Of a stretch of 64,000 bases of DNA, positions 17,682-27,943 are shown in pieces. The translations under genes were made by a program, and so were the position numbers. A model generated the notes under the pieces. It searched no databases and had not been told where the DNA came from. It saw only the letters and a program-made list of their open reading frames with translations. The stretch lies in NCBI GenBank assembly GCA_041392835.1, contig JAWKLF010000001.1:1154413-1218412 (forward strand), written 5' to 3'. Source of the DNA: OLB11 sp041392835 (GTDB taxonomy: Bacteria; Bacteroidota; Bacteroidia; Chitinophagales; Chitinophagaceae). Numbering within the stretch: the first letter of the stretch is position 1; every line of letters starts with the position of its first letter.

Positions 17682-19550
17682 CTACGAACTTCTAAATGCC
17701 ACTTCGTGATATGTTTTTATATGCTGGCCTAAAAAAATTCTGGCGTATATGCGTATCACTGCCAATTCGAGCACTATAAAGGTCATAGCACTGAGAATTA
17801 ATAAAATGCGATGGTGTAGTTCAATATCTGAGAACATAATATCTAAGCCTATAAATGTTGGGGATATAGGAAAGCCAATCATAGTTAATGAACAAATCAA
17901 AAAGAAAAGTCCATATTTTGGATGTTCATATATATGCCCATGAAATTCATTAAGACCAATAGTATTTTCTTTTGACTTTACTTGCTCCAAACACCATACG
18001 CCTCCAATAAATGCTCCTATAGTTCCACTCATATAAAAAGCAATTTGTATCATTTCAAAATGATGTTGTTGAACTATAGATAGCATAAAAAATACTTGAC
18101 TCATAGCAATATAAACCCAAGCACGCATAGCAGAGCGTCTTTCTGTCCATGCTATTAATATTAGTATAAATGCTACTCCAGCATATATCCACGAAACAAA
18201 AAAGTATTGATGAATACCGTCTAAGGGCCTGACTACATAAAATAGTAAACCTAAAATCATGAGAATTACAAAAATCGATTCAGCAAAACGACTTCTTAGA
18301 AAGTGAAAAGTCTTGCCTATTTTTTTTAATGGCAACCAAATGTATCGATACCAAATAAAATCTAAATTGAATTCTTTCACCGAAAGCATATACAACGTTG
18401 TTCTTGCTTTTAAGGGCAAAAATGAATATGGTTGTTTTTTGTTAGGATTGTATTTAAAAAATTGTTCGTGAATCAAATAGCTCATGGTGGATGGTGATGC
18501 TAGTAATTGATAGGTTCTCAAAAAAGCATTCATGGCAAAGTGGAATAATGCAAATACATGCCAGCCTAAAGCTATTTCTATAAATATCAATCCAATTTGT
18601 GCCATACTTGCATATACTATTTGCGTTTTGGCTGTAGGTTGCACACTCGCTATAAAGGAAGCCATCAAGGTTGTGATAAAACCAATACTAACAATTACAA
18701 TTTTGGCTAAAAATATATTGGCCCATATAGGGTAGGTGCGTATGAGTAAAAAGACTCCTATATGTACAGAAAGTGAACCATAAAATATGGCACTTGATAC
18801 TGTAGGTCCTTCTAAAGCTCTTGGTAGCCAACTAGAAAATGGAAATTGTGCTGATTTGACCGCAGCAGCTTGAATAAATAAAAGTGAAATTAAAAGCCCT
18901 TGTATAGGATGATGATGAGTAGCATCGTATAATAAAGGAGTATCGCCAAGTGTTTTAAACAAAATAGTTGTGTGAAACAAATGATGACAAAACCATATAG
19001 CTCCTACTAAGGCTACATCGCCAAGTCTATAAAAAGATAGTACCTTCATAGAATTTCGTACAGGTAAATAGCGATCGCGATAAAATGATATTAATAAGAA
19101 AGAAGTAATGCCTACTATTTCCCAACCTAAAAACAAGGTTTCAAAATTGCCAGATAAGATAAATAAATTGATACCCACATAGAAAAGTAAATAGTGATTA
19201 TAAAATCGTTTATAACCACTCTCTCGGTGCATATATGTTTTGCTAAAGATGCCTACTATAAACATTAGTATAGACGCTACTATAGAGTATGTGGCTGTTA
19301 GCTTATCATAGTATAAATCGATAGCAAAATTAAATTCCTTAGTTTTGTATATGGTAAGTATAGTAAAAGATTGAGTAGGATGTTGCTGTATAAGCCAGTA
19401 TATAAATAACCCTATGCTAAGAACCATGTGTATGCCAGCTGATGTTATAGCAATTTTTGAAATGGATTTTTCTTGATAGTTCTTAAAAAATAAACTGATT
19501 ATATACCCCAATAGAGGTATAATAAAAAAAGATACTAATATGTATTGCAT
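17682..19550 (-). CDS. dabB: Proton-conducting membrane subunit DabB (NuoL-like) of an inorganic-carbon transporter
   Basis: The 622-residue membrane protein has the proton-conducting transporter domain of complex I antiporter subunits (DLYYDKLTATYSIVASILMF, GWEIVGITSFLLISFYR, AVKSAQFPFSSWLPRALEGPTVSSA with the conserved Lys and Pro). No other nuo genes are present. It overlaps by 16 nt the gene for a DUF2309 protein (DabA), the defining arrangement of DAB transporters, in which DabB supplies proton flux to drive CO2 hydration in DabA. About 14-16 helices fit. I prefer DabB over complex I NuoL for this reason. Confidence 0.88.
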   Translation of the reverse strand: MQYILVSFFIIPLLGYIISLFFKNYQEKSISKIAITSAGIHMVLSIGLFIYWLIQQHPTQSFTILTIYKTKEFNFAIDLYYDKLTATYSIVASILMFIVGIFSKTYMHRESGYKRFYNHYLLFYVGINLFILSGNFETLFLGWEIVGITSFLLISFYRDRYLPVRNSMKVLSFYRLGDVALVGAIWFCHHLFHTTILFKTLGDTPLLYDATHHHPIQGLLISLLFIQAAAVKSAQFPFSSWLPRALEGPTVSSAIFYGSLSVHIGVFLLIRTYPIWANIFLAKIVIVSIGFITTLMASFIASVQPTAKTQIVYASMAQIGLIFIEIALGWHVFALFHFAMNAFLRTYQLLASPSTMSYLIHEQFFKYNPNKKQPYSFLPLKARTTLYMLSVKEFNLDFIWYRYIWLPLKKIGKTFHFLRSRFAESIFVILMILGLLFYVVRPLDGIHQYFFVSWIYAGVAFILILIAWTERRSAMRAWVYIAMSQVFFMLSIVQQHHFEMIQIAFYMSGTIGAFIGGVWCLEQVKSKENTIGLNEFHGHIYEHPKYGLFFLICSLTMIGFPISPTFIGLDIMFSDIELHHRILLILSAMTFIVLELAVIRIYARIFLGQHIKTYHEVAFRSS

Positions 19551-22120
19551 TTGATATTGTTTTCGATTTGATAAATAGGAAGGTTTTCAAACGTTGCGTG
19601 TGTAATATGATTGGTAATCATTTCGGGAGCTTTTTCAAACAACTCATGCACATCATCAATTTCTTTAAAGTGCATAGCCTCAGCATTGTAGTGAACAAAA
19701 TGTTCATTTTGTAAATAGTAAAATGTTTTAGTATCGGGGTCTAATGCCACAATATGAACCCATTCGTTTTTATACCATTCGTACATAGCTTCATTCGTTT
19801 TTATAACTTTTAAAACAATTTCTGGATAATGTTCTACCACTACCAGAAGCCTGACAGGATCATGTGGTTCTATCATTTGCCAAGGCAAGCCAGGTCGTAT
19901 ATCACCATCGCTACTGTTGGCTACACTTAGGAGTCCCACTACATTATGCGGTAGTTTAGTGCCACATCCTAATTTTAAATTATCTACTCGAGAAAAATAA
20001 TACTCTAAGTTTATTCCACCACATACAACACCGATGGGTGCCATGACATTGGCAAGAAAAGTACCATCCAAATCAGTTCTGTAATCGTATGAATTTAAAA
20101 ATGCTCTTCTATCTAAAAATAATCCTCTTGTCATTTCTCTACGACCTATAATAGCTAGCGTATTCGTTCCATGACCCAATTCTGGTCGAGGTTCAAAAAG
20201 AGAAACAGAGCGTGCCTCAATGGCCTTTCTGATTTTTTTTATATTTTGATTCGTCGAAATAGAAGCAAAGCGTCTGGATCTTTCTTTGGCATTTAAGTCC
20301 AAGGCATCTTCAAATTTTTTCATTGTTTCTATGTGTAATTGTTTTTGCGAAGTATTCAAATTTTCATCATCGTAAAAACGGATGAGGTCACTAGCCGTAT
20401 CATGCATGGCACCTATAAACACAGTAGAATCAGGAATGTAAATGCCTAGAGTTTTTAATTTTTCTCTTACCTTACTATGGTTGGCCATTATTGCAAATAC
20501 TCGTGCATTAACACAGCCAGGTCTTCCACTGCAAGCACCACAATCGTGAGCTCCATGATGTGGGTTGTTGGCACTGCTACTACCATGTGCTACCATATAC
20601 ACTATTTCAGAAAAATATTTTGTAAGCCCTATGCCTCTTAAAAAATTTTCTATACGTATTGTCATTTCGTCTATAGTGAATCCAATTTGTAAGCCATCTT
20701 CTATATCATCAATATGTTTATTTTCTACCGTTAATTTTCCATAGGGATTCATATGCGAAAAGGCATCAGAAATAGATGGACTCATTTTGGGCTTAAACGT
20801 AGTTTGAAATAATTTCCCTAATGACAATAGCCCTAAACCAAGCGTTGCTCCCATTACACTTTCTATTCTATTGGCATATGAAGAAAATAAAACATCAGCA
20901 TGTTTGTGTTCTTTTACATCATATTCTTTGATTAAGTATTTTGGCGTAACAGGTGCAGGACATAGTTTGTCAATAAATTGTGCACCGTGTTGTTTATAAT
21001 AAAACTCAACTCCAAAAAAACCTGGAGCTCCCAATGTTTCACAATCGGGCGCTATATATTCCAAATTTCTACGAATAGAACATTCGCGCTCATCAATACA
21101 AAAAATTGCTTGAAAAGATGCTATTTTTTTATTTTCTAATTCTTGAGAAAAAGAATCAGAATTTTGTTTTTTTAAATTTTGCGAAATACCACTAATGACA
21201 TCATCATAATAGGACCATTCAAAAGCATCTTGCCATATAGCATACACTTCATCTAATTCTGTGATACTTGTTTTTGCTAAAATGTCTTTTGGTTTTTCCA
21301 ATGCAGTTTTTGCAAGTGGTTTCCATGAGTTCCCTAAGCTTACATAAAGCATATCTAACTCCATGAGCAATTCATAATGAATAAAATCTTGTAGCGAAAT
21401 AGGCTTTTGAATGAGTAAAGCTTCAGGTTTTTCTTCTAATACTGCAACCATGCCACTCCAACCTCTGTGACTAAAAGACATATCATAAAGATATTGTTCA
21501 AAATAAAGTTCATCGCCAACAATAAGTTTGAGAAGATGTTCAATTTGAATAGATGAATCAAGCAATAATTCTTTTACTTTTTTAGTTTTAAAGAAACCGC
21601 TTGAACTATTTTTTTCCATGTCACGCATGGTTTCTATAAAACTTTTTTTGCCAATAGGGAAGTTCCATAATGATATTCCTTGGTCTAAATAGGCACCCAA
21701 AATTCGATAGAGTAAAGGGTGTACAAGTGTGTCTAAATCTATTTTATAGACTCGTTTCCAGTCGCTACGAAATAAACCTACTCTGGGTTTTATATTTTCA
21801 TCATATTCTTTTGTCAATACATGGTGAGCCCATGTTTTAAGTGCTTCGGGTCCTTTTCTATCAATAATTACTCGCTCAATTACATGTTCTCGAATGCGTT
21901 TTAAATTAAACAACTGACGATAATCTGCAAGTTGTAAAGTGACTTTATAACCAAAAATTTTAGAAGCTCTAAAAATCCCATCATAAAATTTTTCATGTTG
22001 AAAAGCATGTAAAGTGTTGTGATGTACGAAATCTTTTAAAGTCATTTGAGTTGGCAAGTAATGTTTCAAATCATGCAACGTATGATATAAATCAAACTTA
22101 GTTTGATACGTATTTTCCAT
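19535..22120 (-). CDS. dabA: DabA (DUF2309), carbonic-anhydrase-like subunit of an inorganic-carbon transporter
   Basis: The 861-residue soluble/peripheral protein has the DabA zinc site: C341 and D343 in CIDERE, H512 in VAHGSSS and C527 in AHDCGAC. The spacings (171 residues from Cys to His, 15 from His to Cys) nearly equal those of the characterised Halothiobacillus protein (C351, D353, H524, C539). DabA is thought to hydrate CO2 to bicarbonate vectorially when coupled to DabB. The gene is upstream of dabB with overlap. In heterotrophs it can supply bicarbonate for anaplerosis at low CO2. Confidence 0.92.
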   Translation of the reverse strand: MENTYQTKFDLYHTLHDLKHYLPTQMTLKDFVHHNTLHAFQHEKFYDGIFRASKIFGYKVTLQLADYRQLFNLKRIREHVIERVIIDRKGPEALKTWAHHVLTKEYDENIKPRVGLFRSDWKRVYKIDLDTLVHPLLYRILGAYLDQGISLWNFPIGKKSFIETMRDMEKNSSSGFFKTKKVKELLLDSSIQIEHLLKLIVGDELYFEQYLYDMSFSHRGWSGMVAVLEEKPEALLIQKPISLQDFIHYELLMELDMLYVSLGNSWKPLAKTALEKPKDILAKTSITELDEVYAIWQDAFEWSYYDDVISGISQNLKKQNSDSFSQELENKKIASFQAIFCIDERECSIRRNLEYIAPDCETLGAPGFFGVEFYYKQHGAQFIDKLCPAPVTPKYLIKEYDVKEHKHADVLFSSYANRIESVMGATLGLGLLSLGKLFQTTFKPKMSPSISDAFSHMNPYGKLTVENKHIDDIEDGLQIGFTIDEMTIRIENFLRGIGLTKYFSEIVYMVAHGSSSANNPHHGAHDCGACSGRPGCVNARVFAIMANHSKVREKLKTLGIYIPDSTVFIGAMHDTASDLIRFYDDENLNTSQKQLHIETMKKFEDALDLNAKERSRRFASISTNQNIKKIRKAIEARSVSLFEPRPELGHGTNTLAIIGRREMTRGLFLDRRAFLNSYDYRTDLDGTFLANVMAPIGVVCGGINLEYYFSRVDNLKLGCGTKLPHNVVGLLSVANSSDGDIRPGLPWQMIEPHDPVRLLVVVEHYPEIVLKVIKTNEAMYEWYKNEWVHIVALDPDTKTFYYLQNEHFVHYNAEAMHFKEIDDVHELFEKAPEMITNHITHATFENLPIYQIENNIKCNTY

Positions 22121-22157
22121 ATTTTAAGTGTGTTCTTTTTTAAATGATGACTTTAAT

Positions 22158-23447
22158 TTAGAAAGCAGTTTGGTATTGTATCAATAAAGCCGACTTTCTA
22201 CTATCTACTTGGCTTGCGCTATTCATCAAAGGTCGGTTTTGGTATGCTAAAGTAATTTTAGAAAAATGACCATTTAATAGTACGTTGAGTCCTAAGTCAT
22301 AAAAGATTATAGGGTCTACAAAGCGTTGTAACTTATTAAAATAAACACTTGCATAGGGCATCAAAGTTGCAGATTTTATCAGGTCATCTTTTAGTTTATA
22401 GCCAGCTTGTAAATATCCACTTTCTCCTGTTCCTACAGCTGGGTATCCATTGCCAGAACCATTCAAGTGATTGCCTACAAGTCCATTTGTAGGATTCATG
22501 ACTGCAGTATTTCTGTAGTAGTTTGTACCAAAATCAGAGTGTAGATAACATCCATACACACTAAGGGCTTCTCCATTTTTTCCAATAGGTGCATCATAAA
22601 AAACATCAATAGCAGCTTGCAATAAATTATTTTCGATAGTATCATTTGCTGTGCCTAATTGCCACATAGCTTTGGGTTGATAAATATAACCCAATCCTAT
22701 GTTAAACACTTTTTTCTTTCCTATATATGTGCCAGCAGTATAAGCCGTAGTATTGGATTCTATGTCAAAAAATTGATATTGAAAATAAGCATTTGTTTGT
22801 AGCTTGGCTGGCCTTGCCGAAAAATTTGCATTGTAGCCGATGCTTGTAAAACTGTTTGATTTTTGTATCGCCATGGGCTGAGCCAATACAATTCTATAAT
22901 CAAAATGATTTATTTTTCCTTTAGCATACACAGATAGTTTTCTGAAAAATTGGTCAGTTACATCATTCGTTGTTTGTAAAAATAAAGGCCCATCTATACC
23001 TAAAAAACTAATAGTAGAAGGCGACGAAAATCGAGATAATCCAGACCATGCACTTAATCCCATGCCGATATCTAAATGGTTTTTATATACTTTATAATCA
23101 GCATTGGCATCCGAAATAAATAAACCCAATTTTCTATCAGATAATGAATTAAAATTGTTGAGACTGGCTTGTACATAGTATGTAATTTTTTCTGTTGGCG
23201 TTCCCGTCAGATTTAGCCTTACTCTTCGTATGCCTACGTCGGCACCTTTATCTTTTTTATACCCAAAAATGGTGGAGCCTGTATTGTATTGCATCATTCT
23301 TGCCCAAGTTTGTATGTTGCCACTAAATTTCATAGTATTCGTAATAGCACGTACAGCTTCGCTTTTTGGATTTGAATTTTGTTGTGCTTTTGTATGTAGC
23401 GTTGCTATAGTTAGCAGGCATATTAGTATAATCTTATTTTGTGTCAT
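22158..23447 (-). CDS. Porin (phosphate-selective porin O/P-like beta-barrel)
   Basis: The 429-residue protein has a signal peptide (ILICLLTIATLHTKAQQ) and then long alternating strands typical of a 16-strand porin (IQTWARMMQYN, GIRRVRLNLTGTPTEKITYYVQAS, NFSARPAKLQTNAYFQYQFF, LGLNVLLNGHFSKITLAYQNR). It resembles the OprO/P-like porins of Bacteroidota. It ends 38 nt before dabA, between dabA and a SulP gene on the same strand. Location suggests that it lets bicarbonate or another anion across the outer membrane; this is inference. Confidence 0.7.
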   Translation of the reverse strand: MTQNKIILICLLTIATLHTKAQQNSNPKSEAVRAITNTMKFSGNIQTWARMMQYNTGSTIFGYKKDKGADVGIRRVRLNLTGTPTEKITYYVQASLNNFNSLSDRKLGLFISDANADYKVYKNHLDIGMGLSAWSGLSRFSSPSTISFLGIDGPLFLQTTNDVTDQFFRKLSVYAKGKINHFDYRIVLAQPMAIQKSNSFTSIGYNANFSARPAKLQTNAYFQYQFFDIESNTTAYTAGTYIGKKKVFNIGLGYIYQPKAMWQLGTANDTIENNLLQAAIDVFYDAPIGKNGEALSVYGCYLHSDFGTNYYRNTAVMNPTNGLVGNHLNGSGNGYPAVGTGESGYLQAGYKLKDDLIKSATLMPYASVYFNKLQRFVDPIIFYDLGLNVLLNGHFSKITLAYQNRPLMNSASQVDSRKSALLIQYQTAF

Positions 23448-23560
23448 AGTTTATTTTTTTAAATGATAAGTATTTTTAAATGTATTACCAAAAAATATTT
23501 TGTCAGTAATTAAATCACATGCCAATTTTTTTTTGATTTGTACTGTTAACAATTACAATT

Positions 23561-25148
23561 TTATTGCACTTTTTTTCTTGCCGCTAATTCATGTTTGGAT
23601 AATGCTCTGTGATTTTCAAGTCCAATAATACGTACACTACCACCATGTAGGGTATAGTCGTGTTCAAAGTGCTGAATATTTTCCATGACAGAGTGGTCAA
23701 CCAATTTAGTATTAGACAAATCTATTGTTACATTCATGCCGGCTGGTATAGCTTCTAAGCGACTTTTAATGCCAAGAAAATTAGTAAACAGTGCCGATTT
23801 TTCAATTTCTACATAGTAGTCATTCTCATTAAAAGATACGCTCGATGGCACTCTGAATAAAGAACGAAAAGGTGCACCATTGATTAAATGTATAATGATT
23901 TTTAATAAAATTCCAGCTGCAATGCCGACTAATAAATCTTCATATAATGTAAAGAATATAGTAACTAAAAATATAGCCAATTGCTCTTTTCCAATTCTAA
24001 AGATGTGAATAAACTCTTTGGGGTGAGCCAATTTAATACCAACAGATATAAGCATAGCAGCAAGAGCACAGTTTGGAATAAGTTCTATAAGATGAGAAGC
24101 AAAAATGACAAATATCAAAATAAAAAAACCATGAAAGAAATTTGCCCAGCGTGTTTTAGCTCCATTATTTACGTTTGCGGAGCTACGAGCTACTTCCGAT
24201 ATCATCGGAAGGCCACCCAAAAACCCAGCAAGCATATTGCCAATTCCTACAGCTATTATATCTTTATTAGCGTCAGATTTTCTTTTATATACATCTATCA
24301 TGTCTATAGCCTTTACAGTCAATAAAGATTCCAATGAACCGACCAAAGCAAACATGATAACGTATTTTATAAAAGTGCCTGTTTGATGTATACCATCAAA
24401 ACTTACATTCATTTTAATATTGTCTAACAAATTTCCGATATGTACTAATGCATAAGCTGGTTCGCTTGTCTGAAAATTCATGGCTAATTCCGCAGGAATA
24501 GCTATAAGCAATACAACCAATGCAGCCGGTATCTTTTTAAGCATGGCAATTGGCATTTTATTCCAAAACATCATGATAAAAAAACTAACAAGGCCTATTG
24601 CAGTTGCTCGAGGGTCTATATTTTTAATAAAAGTTGGTATGGCTCCTATTAATCCAAAGGGAGATAAGCCTTTTGAAAATTTTGGGTCCACATCAAATAG
24701 CACAGGTATTTGTTTTAAAATGATAATAATTCCGATGGCTGCAAGCATACCATGCACAGCAGACAAAGGAAAAAAATCAACTAATTTTCCTAACTTAAAT
24801 ACACCAAATAATATTTGTATAGCACCAGCCACAACGATAGTGCCCAAGGTCAAGTGCCATCCTAACTCTCCACCTCAAACTCGTTTACTGCACCCACCAG
24901 TATTACAATTAGCCCAGCCGCAGGGCCTTTATGCTCATTCGTGAGCCCATAATAAAACTAACTAAAAGGCCTCCTATTATTGCTGTAATTAAACCCATGA
25001 GGGGTGGGAATTCGGAAGCTTTTGCAATGCCTAAACTAAGAGGCAGTGCTAATAAAAACACGATAAAACCAGATGTGGAATCGGCTATATAATTTTCTTT
25101 GAAACCCAAGAAGCCATCCTTAGGTATTACATTTTTTTCTTGATTCAT
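23561..25148 (-). pseudogene. SulP-family transporter with STAS domain, two frameshifts near the N-terminus
   Basis: The start is at 25148 (MNQEKNVIPKDGFLGFKENY). The first frame carries TM1-TM2 (GFIVFLLALPLSLGIAKASE, LISFIMGSRMSIK-like) and is lost at about 24925, where one A seems missing before GGCCCTGCGG. A middle frame gives IKGPAAGLIVILVGAVNEF, the SulP substrate motif. A second shift near 24875 leads to the long frame 24853-23561 (SulP core plus STAS with VTIDLSNTKLVDHSVMENI). Joined, it is a normal SulP of about 525 residues similar to BicA-type bicarbonate transporters. Two indels within 60 nt suggest either real decay or a local consensus error. Confidence 0.8.
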
Positions 25149-25243
25149 TTTTTTTGAATTTTGATTTTTGAATAAAATAGTGATTATGCAAGTGCTTTGC
25201 TCTTGCATACATGTTTACCTGTGGAGGTAAGTACTATTAAAAA

Positions 25244-25597
25244 TCAAATCCGAAAACTATGGCATCGAATAAAGATGGGAGGTGATATAATGTCACTCCT
25301 TAACGCATAGGGGAATTCTAAGATTTCAAAACGCTTAACATTATATATAGAATGTATAAAATTTAAAAAGTGGGCTTGATTGTATACAAGGTTTCTTTTT
25401 TTGAATGCAATTTCAGTGTCATCATCACTTTGCTCTTCCGAAAAAATATTATACCCTAACTGTTGTAAGGAGGTTTTGTTTTTTTTGCAAATCTGCGATT
25501 GATGAGGGCTGTATATATCACTTCCTACCTTATAAAATACGGTACTAAAAAGTTGTTGTATAAAAAAAAGTAGAAATAATAAAATCCGCATGTGCAA
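25244..25597 (-). CDS. Small putative exported protein, unknown
   Basis: This 117-residue ORF starts with a plausible signal sequence (MRILLFLLFFIQQLFSTVF, from the second Met). Its remainder is polar with two cysteines lost to processing uncertainty (ICKKN) and no domain I recognise. Codon use is similar to flanking genes, and no overlapping gene competes. It might be a real small secreted protein; it might equally be chance in AT-rich DNA. Confidence 0.35.
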   Translation of the reverse strand: MHMRILLFLLFFIQQLFSTVFYKVGSDIYSPHQSQICKKNKTSLQQLGYNIFSEEQSDDDTEIAFKKRNLVYNQAHFLNFIHSIYNVKRFEILEFPYALRSDIISPPIFIRCHSFRI

Positions 25598-25599
25598 TT

Positions 25600-25984
25600 G
25601 GAATTGAACACAAATGTATAAAGTGAATAAGGATATTGAAAAATAAACTATGTTAAATAAAAACTATGATGGGGAAAATAATGTAGTTCAATTTCTATTT
25701 TAGTTCTAAAAAATTTTTTTTCAAATTCTTTAATTGTACAAATTATTAATTCCACTTTTCAAATTCAAGAATAATAAAGGATGAGCTTAGAGTCTTTATG
25801 TTGAGAAAATAGGAAGTGTGTGGTTTTGAATTTTTTACAATATAGTTTTAGAAAACAAAGTTCTTTCCATTCTATAACTTCTGAGCTTTTAAATAGATAA
25901 TGACAGTTTGTTATAAACAAAAGTAGCATGTAGTCAAAAAAATGTTCCTAAACAAAAAATCCTAACTCTTTCGAATCAGGATTT
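25600..25984. other. AT-rich intergenic region, no gene seen
   Basis: About 385 nt between the small exported ORF and tRNA-Leu. No ORF longer than about 30 codons, no strong hairpin and no repeat shared with the rest of the window were seen. Confidence 0.5.
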
Positions 25985-25985
25985 G

Positions 25986-26071
25986 TACCTCAGGCGGGAC
26001 TTGAACCCGCACGGACATTGCTGCCCACAGGATTTTAAGTCCTGCGTGTCTACCAATTCCACCACCAAGGT
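25986..26071 (-). tRNA. tRNA-Leu (anticodon UAA)
   Basis: The minus strand folds as a class II tRNA. The acceptor ACCTTGG pairs with CTGAGGT (discriminator A). The D-arm is GGTGGAATTGGTAGACAC, the anticodon loop CTTAAAA has TAA, and there is a long variable arm and T-arm GCGGGTTCAAGTCCCGC. CCA is not encoded. Confidence 0.93.
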
Positions 26072-26090
26072 AAAAGCGGTAAAAAAAAAG

Positions 26091-26163
<73 letters not shown>

Positions 26164-26359
26164 ATGTTTTGTGTCTTTAAAACACTTTTTGTAAAGAACT
26201 TGTAAGGGAGTGCAAATATAAAGTGATTTTTATTATTTCAAAAAACATTTTTATTTTTATCTGCCTCAGTTTTTTTTCAACTACGTTTTTCATAAGGTAT
26301 ATCATATTTCTTATACAAAGAATATGGAATAATAAACAAAGAATTTATACTTTTACTGC

Positions 26360-27373
26360 ATGGATATTACATCGCTATTACAGTTTATTCAAAAACCACA
26401 GAGTATTGATATTAAATTAAAAGATACTTGGAATCTGTACTTAGAAAAATATCCCTATATGGATGCACTACATTGGGTACAATATGCTATCAATAAAGAA
26501 AAGGCGTTGGCCGAAACAGCTTTACATAAAACCGATCCAATAAAATTTGCTCGTTTTATTCATTTAGCACAAAAAAGTCAAGAAGACACTGCATTAGAAG
26601 TTGCCAACAAGCAAGAATCCAAAAATCAAAACGTAAGCGATACTACTCAGGCTGATATTTCGATTGATAATATCAAAACTACAGCTACAAAGGAAGAAGC
26701 AATCGATGATGAACAAATAAAAATTTCTGCCCTACAGTCCGAAACTTTGATAAATAGACCTCCAATAGAAGAAACGGGGGTAGAAATTGAGAATAAAGAA
26801 TCTGTTGAAACAGAAAGTACGGCTGTAGAATCTTTGGTTTCCAGCGATAAGGACATATCTATTTTAGAGTCTGAAGATATTTTACAATTAATACAAGATA
26901 TACCCTCGGATTTGAATGCGTTGGAAAATGAAATTTCAATTCAAAAGCCTTTAGAAGAGTTAGTGCCAAATGCCGTTTCTGATGAGGATAAGATAAAATT
27001 GGATAAAGATGCTGAAGAAAAGGCGCTCATGCGTATGATGAGTTTTACAGAGTGGCTAAACTATTTTAAAGAAAAGAAAGAAAAAGAAAGTGAAGAAGAA
27101 AAAGACAAAAAAGCTTTGCGAACAGCTTGGCAAAAAGAAAAATTGACACATGCAATAGAAGAAGAGGATGAAGAAATACCAGAGCCAATTTTTCAGCAAG
27201 CCATGGAGTCCATTTCTTCAGAAAAAGGAATTATCAGCGAATCTTTAGCTAAAGTGCTTGTGACACAAGGCAAAAAAGATAAAGCTATCGAAATGTATAA
27301 AAAATTAAGTTTGCTCAATCCCGAAAAAAGTAGTTATTTTGCCGACCAAATAAAATTTTTAAAAACGAATTAA
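26360..27373 (+). CDS. Tetratricopeptide-like protein with acidic linker
   Basis: The 337-residue cytoplasmic protein has a conserved N-terminal helical part (ITSLLQFIQKPQSIDIKLKD, YLEKYPYMDALHWVQYA), a long low-complexity region rich in Glu, Ser and Thr (about residues 75-220), a Lys/Glu coiled segment (KEKKEKESEEEKDKKAL) and a C-terminal TPR-like pair (LAKVLVTQGKKDKAIEMYKKL). Such proteins sit next to secG in many Bacteroidota. It ends 11 nt before secG. Function unknown. Confidence 0.75.
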   Translation: MDITSLLQFIQKPQSIDIKLKDTWNLYLEKYPYMDALHWVQYAINKEKALAETALHKTDPIKFARFIHLAQKSQEDTALEVANKQESKNQNVSDTTQADISIDNIKTTATKEEAIDDEQIKISALQSETLINRPPIEETGVEIENKESVETESTAVESLVSSDKDISILESEDILQLIQDIPSDLNALENEISIQKPLEELVPNAVSDEDKIKLDKDAEEKALMRMMSFTEWLNYFKEKKEKESEEEKDKKALRTAWQKEKLTHAIEEEDEEIPEPIFQQAMESISSEKGIISESLAKVLVTQGKKDKAIEMYKKLSLLNPEKSSYFADQIKFLKTN

Positions 27374-27384
27374 TTTAAAATATC

Positions 27385-27792
27385 ATGTTATATATCGTAT
27401 TAATATTAATTATTATTGTATGTGCCGTTTTGGCCTTCTTTGTATTGATTCAAAATCCTAAAGGTGGTGGTTTGGCTGGCACTTTTGGCGGTTTAGGTAC
27501 TCAAATGATGGGTGCAAAACAAAGTACTGATGTTGTAGAAAAAGGTACTTGGTACACGGCTGCGGCTTTATTAGTTTTAACTTTATTATCATTTGCTATT
27601 TCACCAAAAGAAAATACAGGTAAAATTGAAAAAACTCGCTCTGAAAAAGTAAATAAAGGAGTGCCGATTACGCCTGCTACAGCTCCAGCTACAAGCCCTG
27701 CTACAGCTCCAGCAGAAGGAACTACTCCTCCTGCTACAGCACCAGCCGAAGGCGCTGCACCAAGCAATGCTCCTGCAAGCACACCCCAATAG
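27385..27792 (+). CDS. secG: Preprotein translocase subunit SecG
   Basis: The 135-residue protein has two membrane helices (IVLILIIIVCAVLAFFVLIQ and TAAALLVLTLLSFAI) around the SecG signature NPKGGGLAGTFGG. After residue 80 it has a low-complexity Ala/Pro/Thr tail (repeats of ATAPAEG type) as in several Bacteroidota SecG proteins. SecG helps SecYEG-SecA translocation. A strong terminator follows. Confidence 0.9.
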   Translation: MLYIVLILIIIVCAVLAFFVLIQNPKGGGLAGTFGGLGTQMMGAKQSTDVVEKGTWYTAAALLVLTLLSFAISPKENTGKIEKTRSEKVNKGVPITPATAPATSPATAPAEGTTPPATAPAEGAAPSNAPASTPQ

Positions 27793-27820
27793 CATTTTAA
27801 ATAATAGTATATAATTTAAC

Positions 27821-27848
27821 AAAAGACTGAATATATTCAGTCTTTTGT
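27821..27848 (+). terminator. Rho-independent terminator after secG
   Basis: AAAAGACTGAATA and TATTCAGTCTTTT form an almost perfect 13-bp palindrome followed by TTTTGTTA, 29 nt after the secG stop. Confidence 0.8.
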
Positions 27849-27943
27849 TATGTATAACCTGTAGGGAATAAATTGAAGTAAATTACCTTCACTTCATGAT
27901 AATTCTATATACTTGCAAAAATTGACAAACAAGAAGAAAGCGT

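Noticed and set aside
17682..19550. NuoL of respiratory complex I
   Set aside because: No other nuo genes nearby, and it overlaps dabA; DabB is the better explanation.
27501..27822. Minus-strand ORFs opposite secG
   Set aside because: Open only because the secG tail is low-complexity Ala/Pro/Thr repeats.
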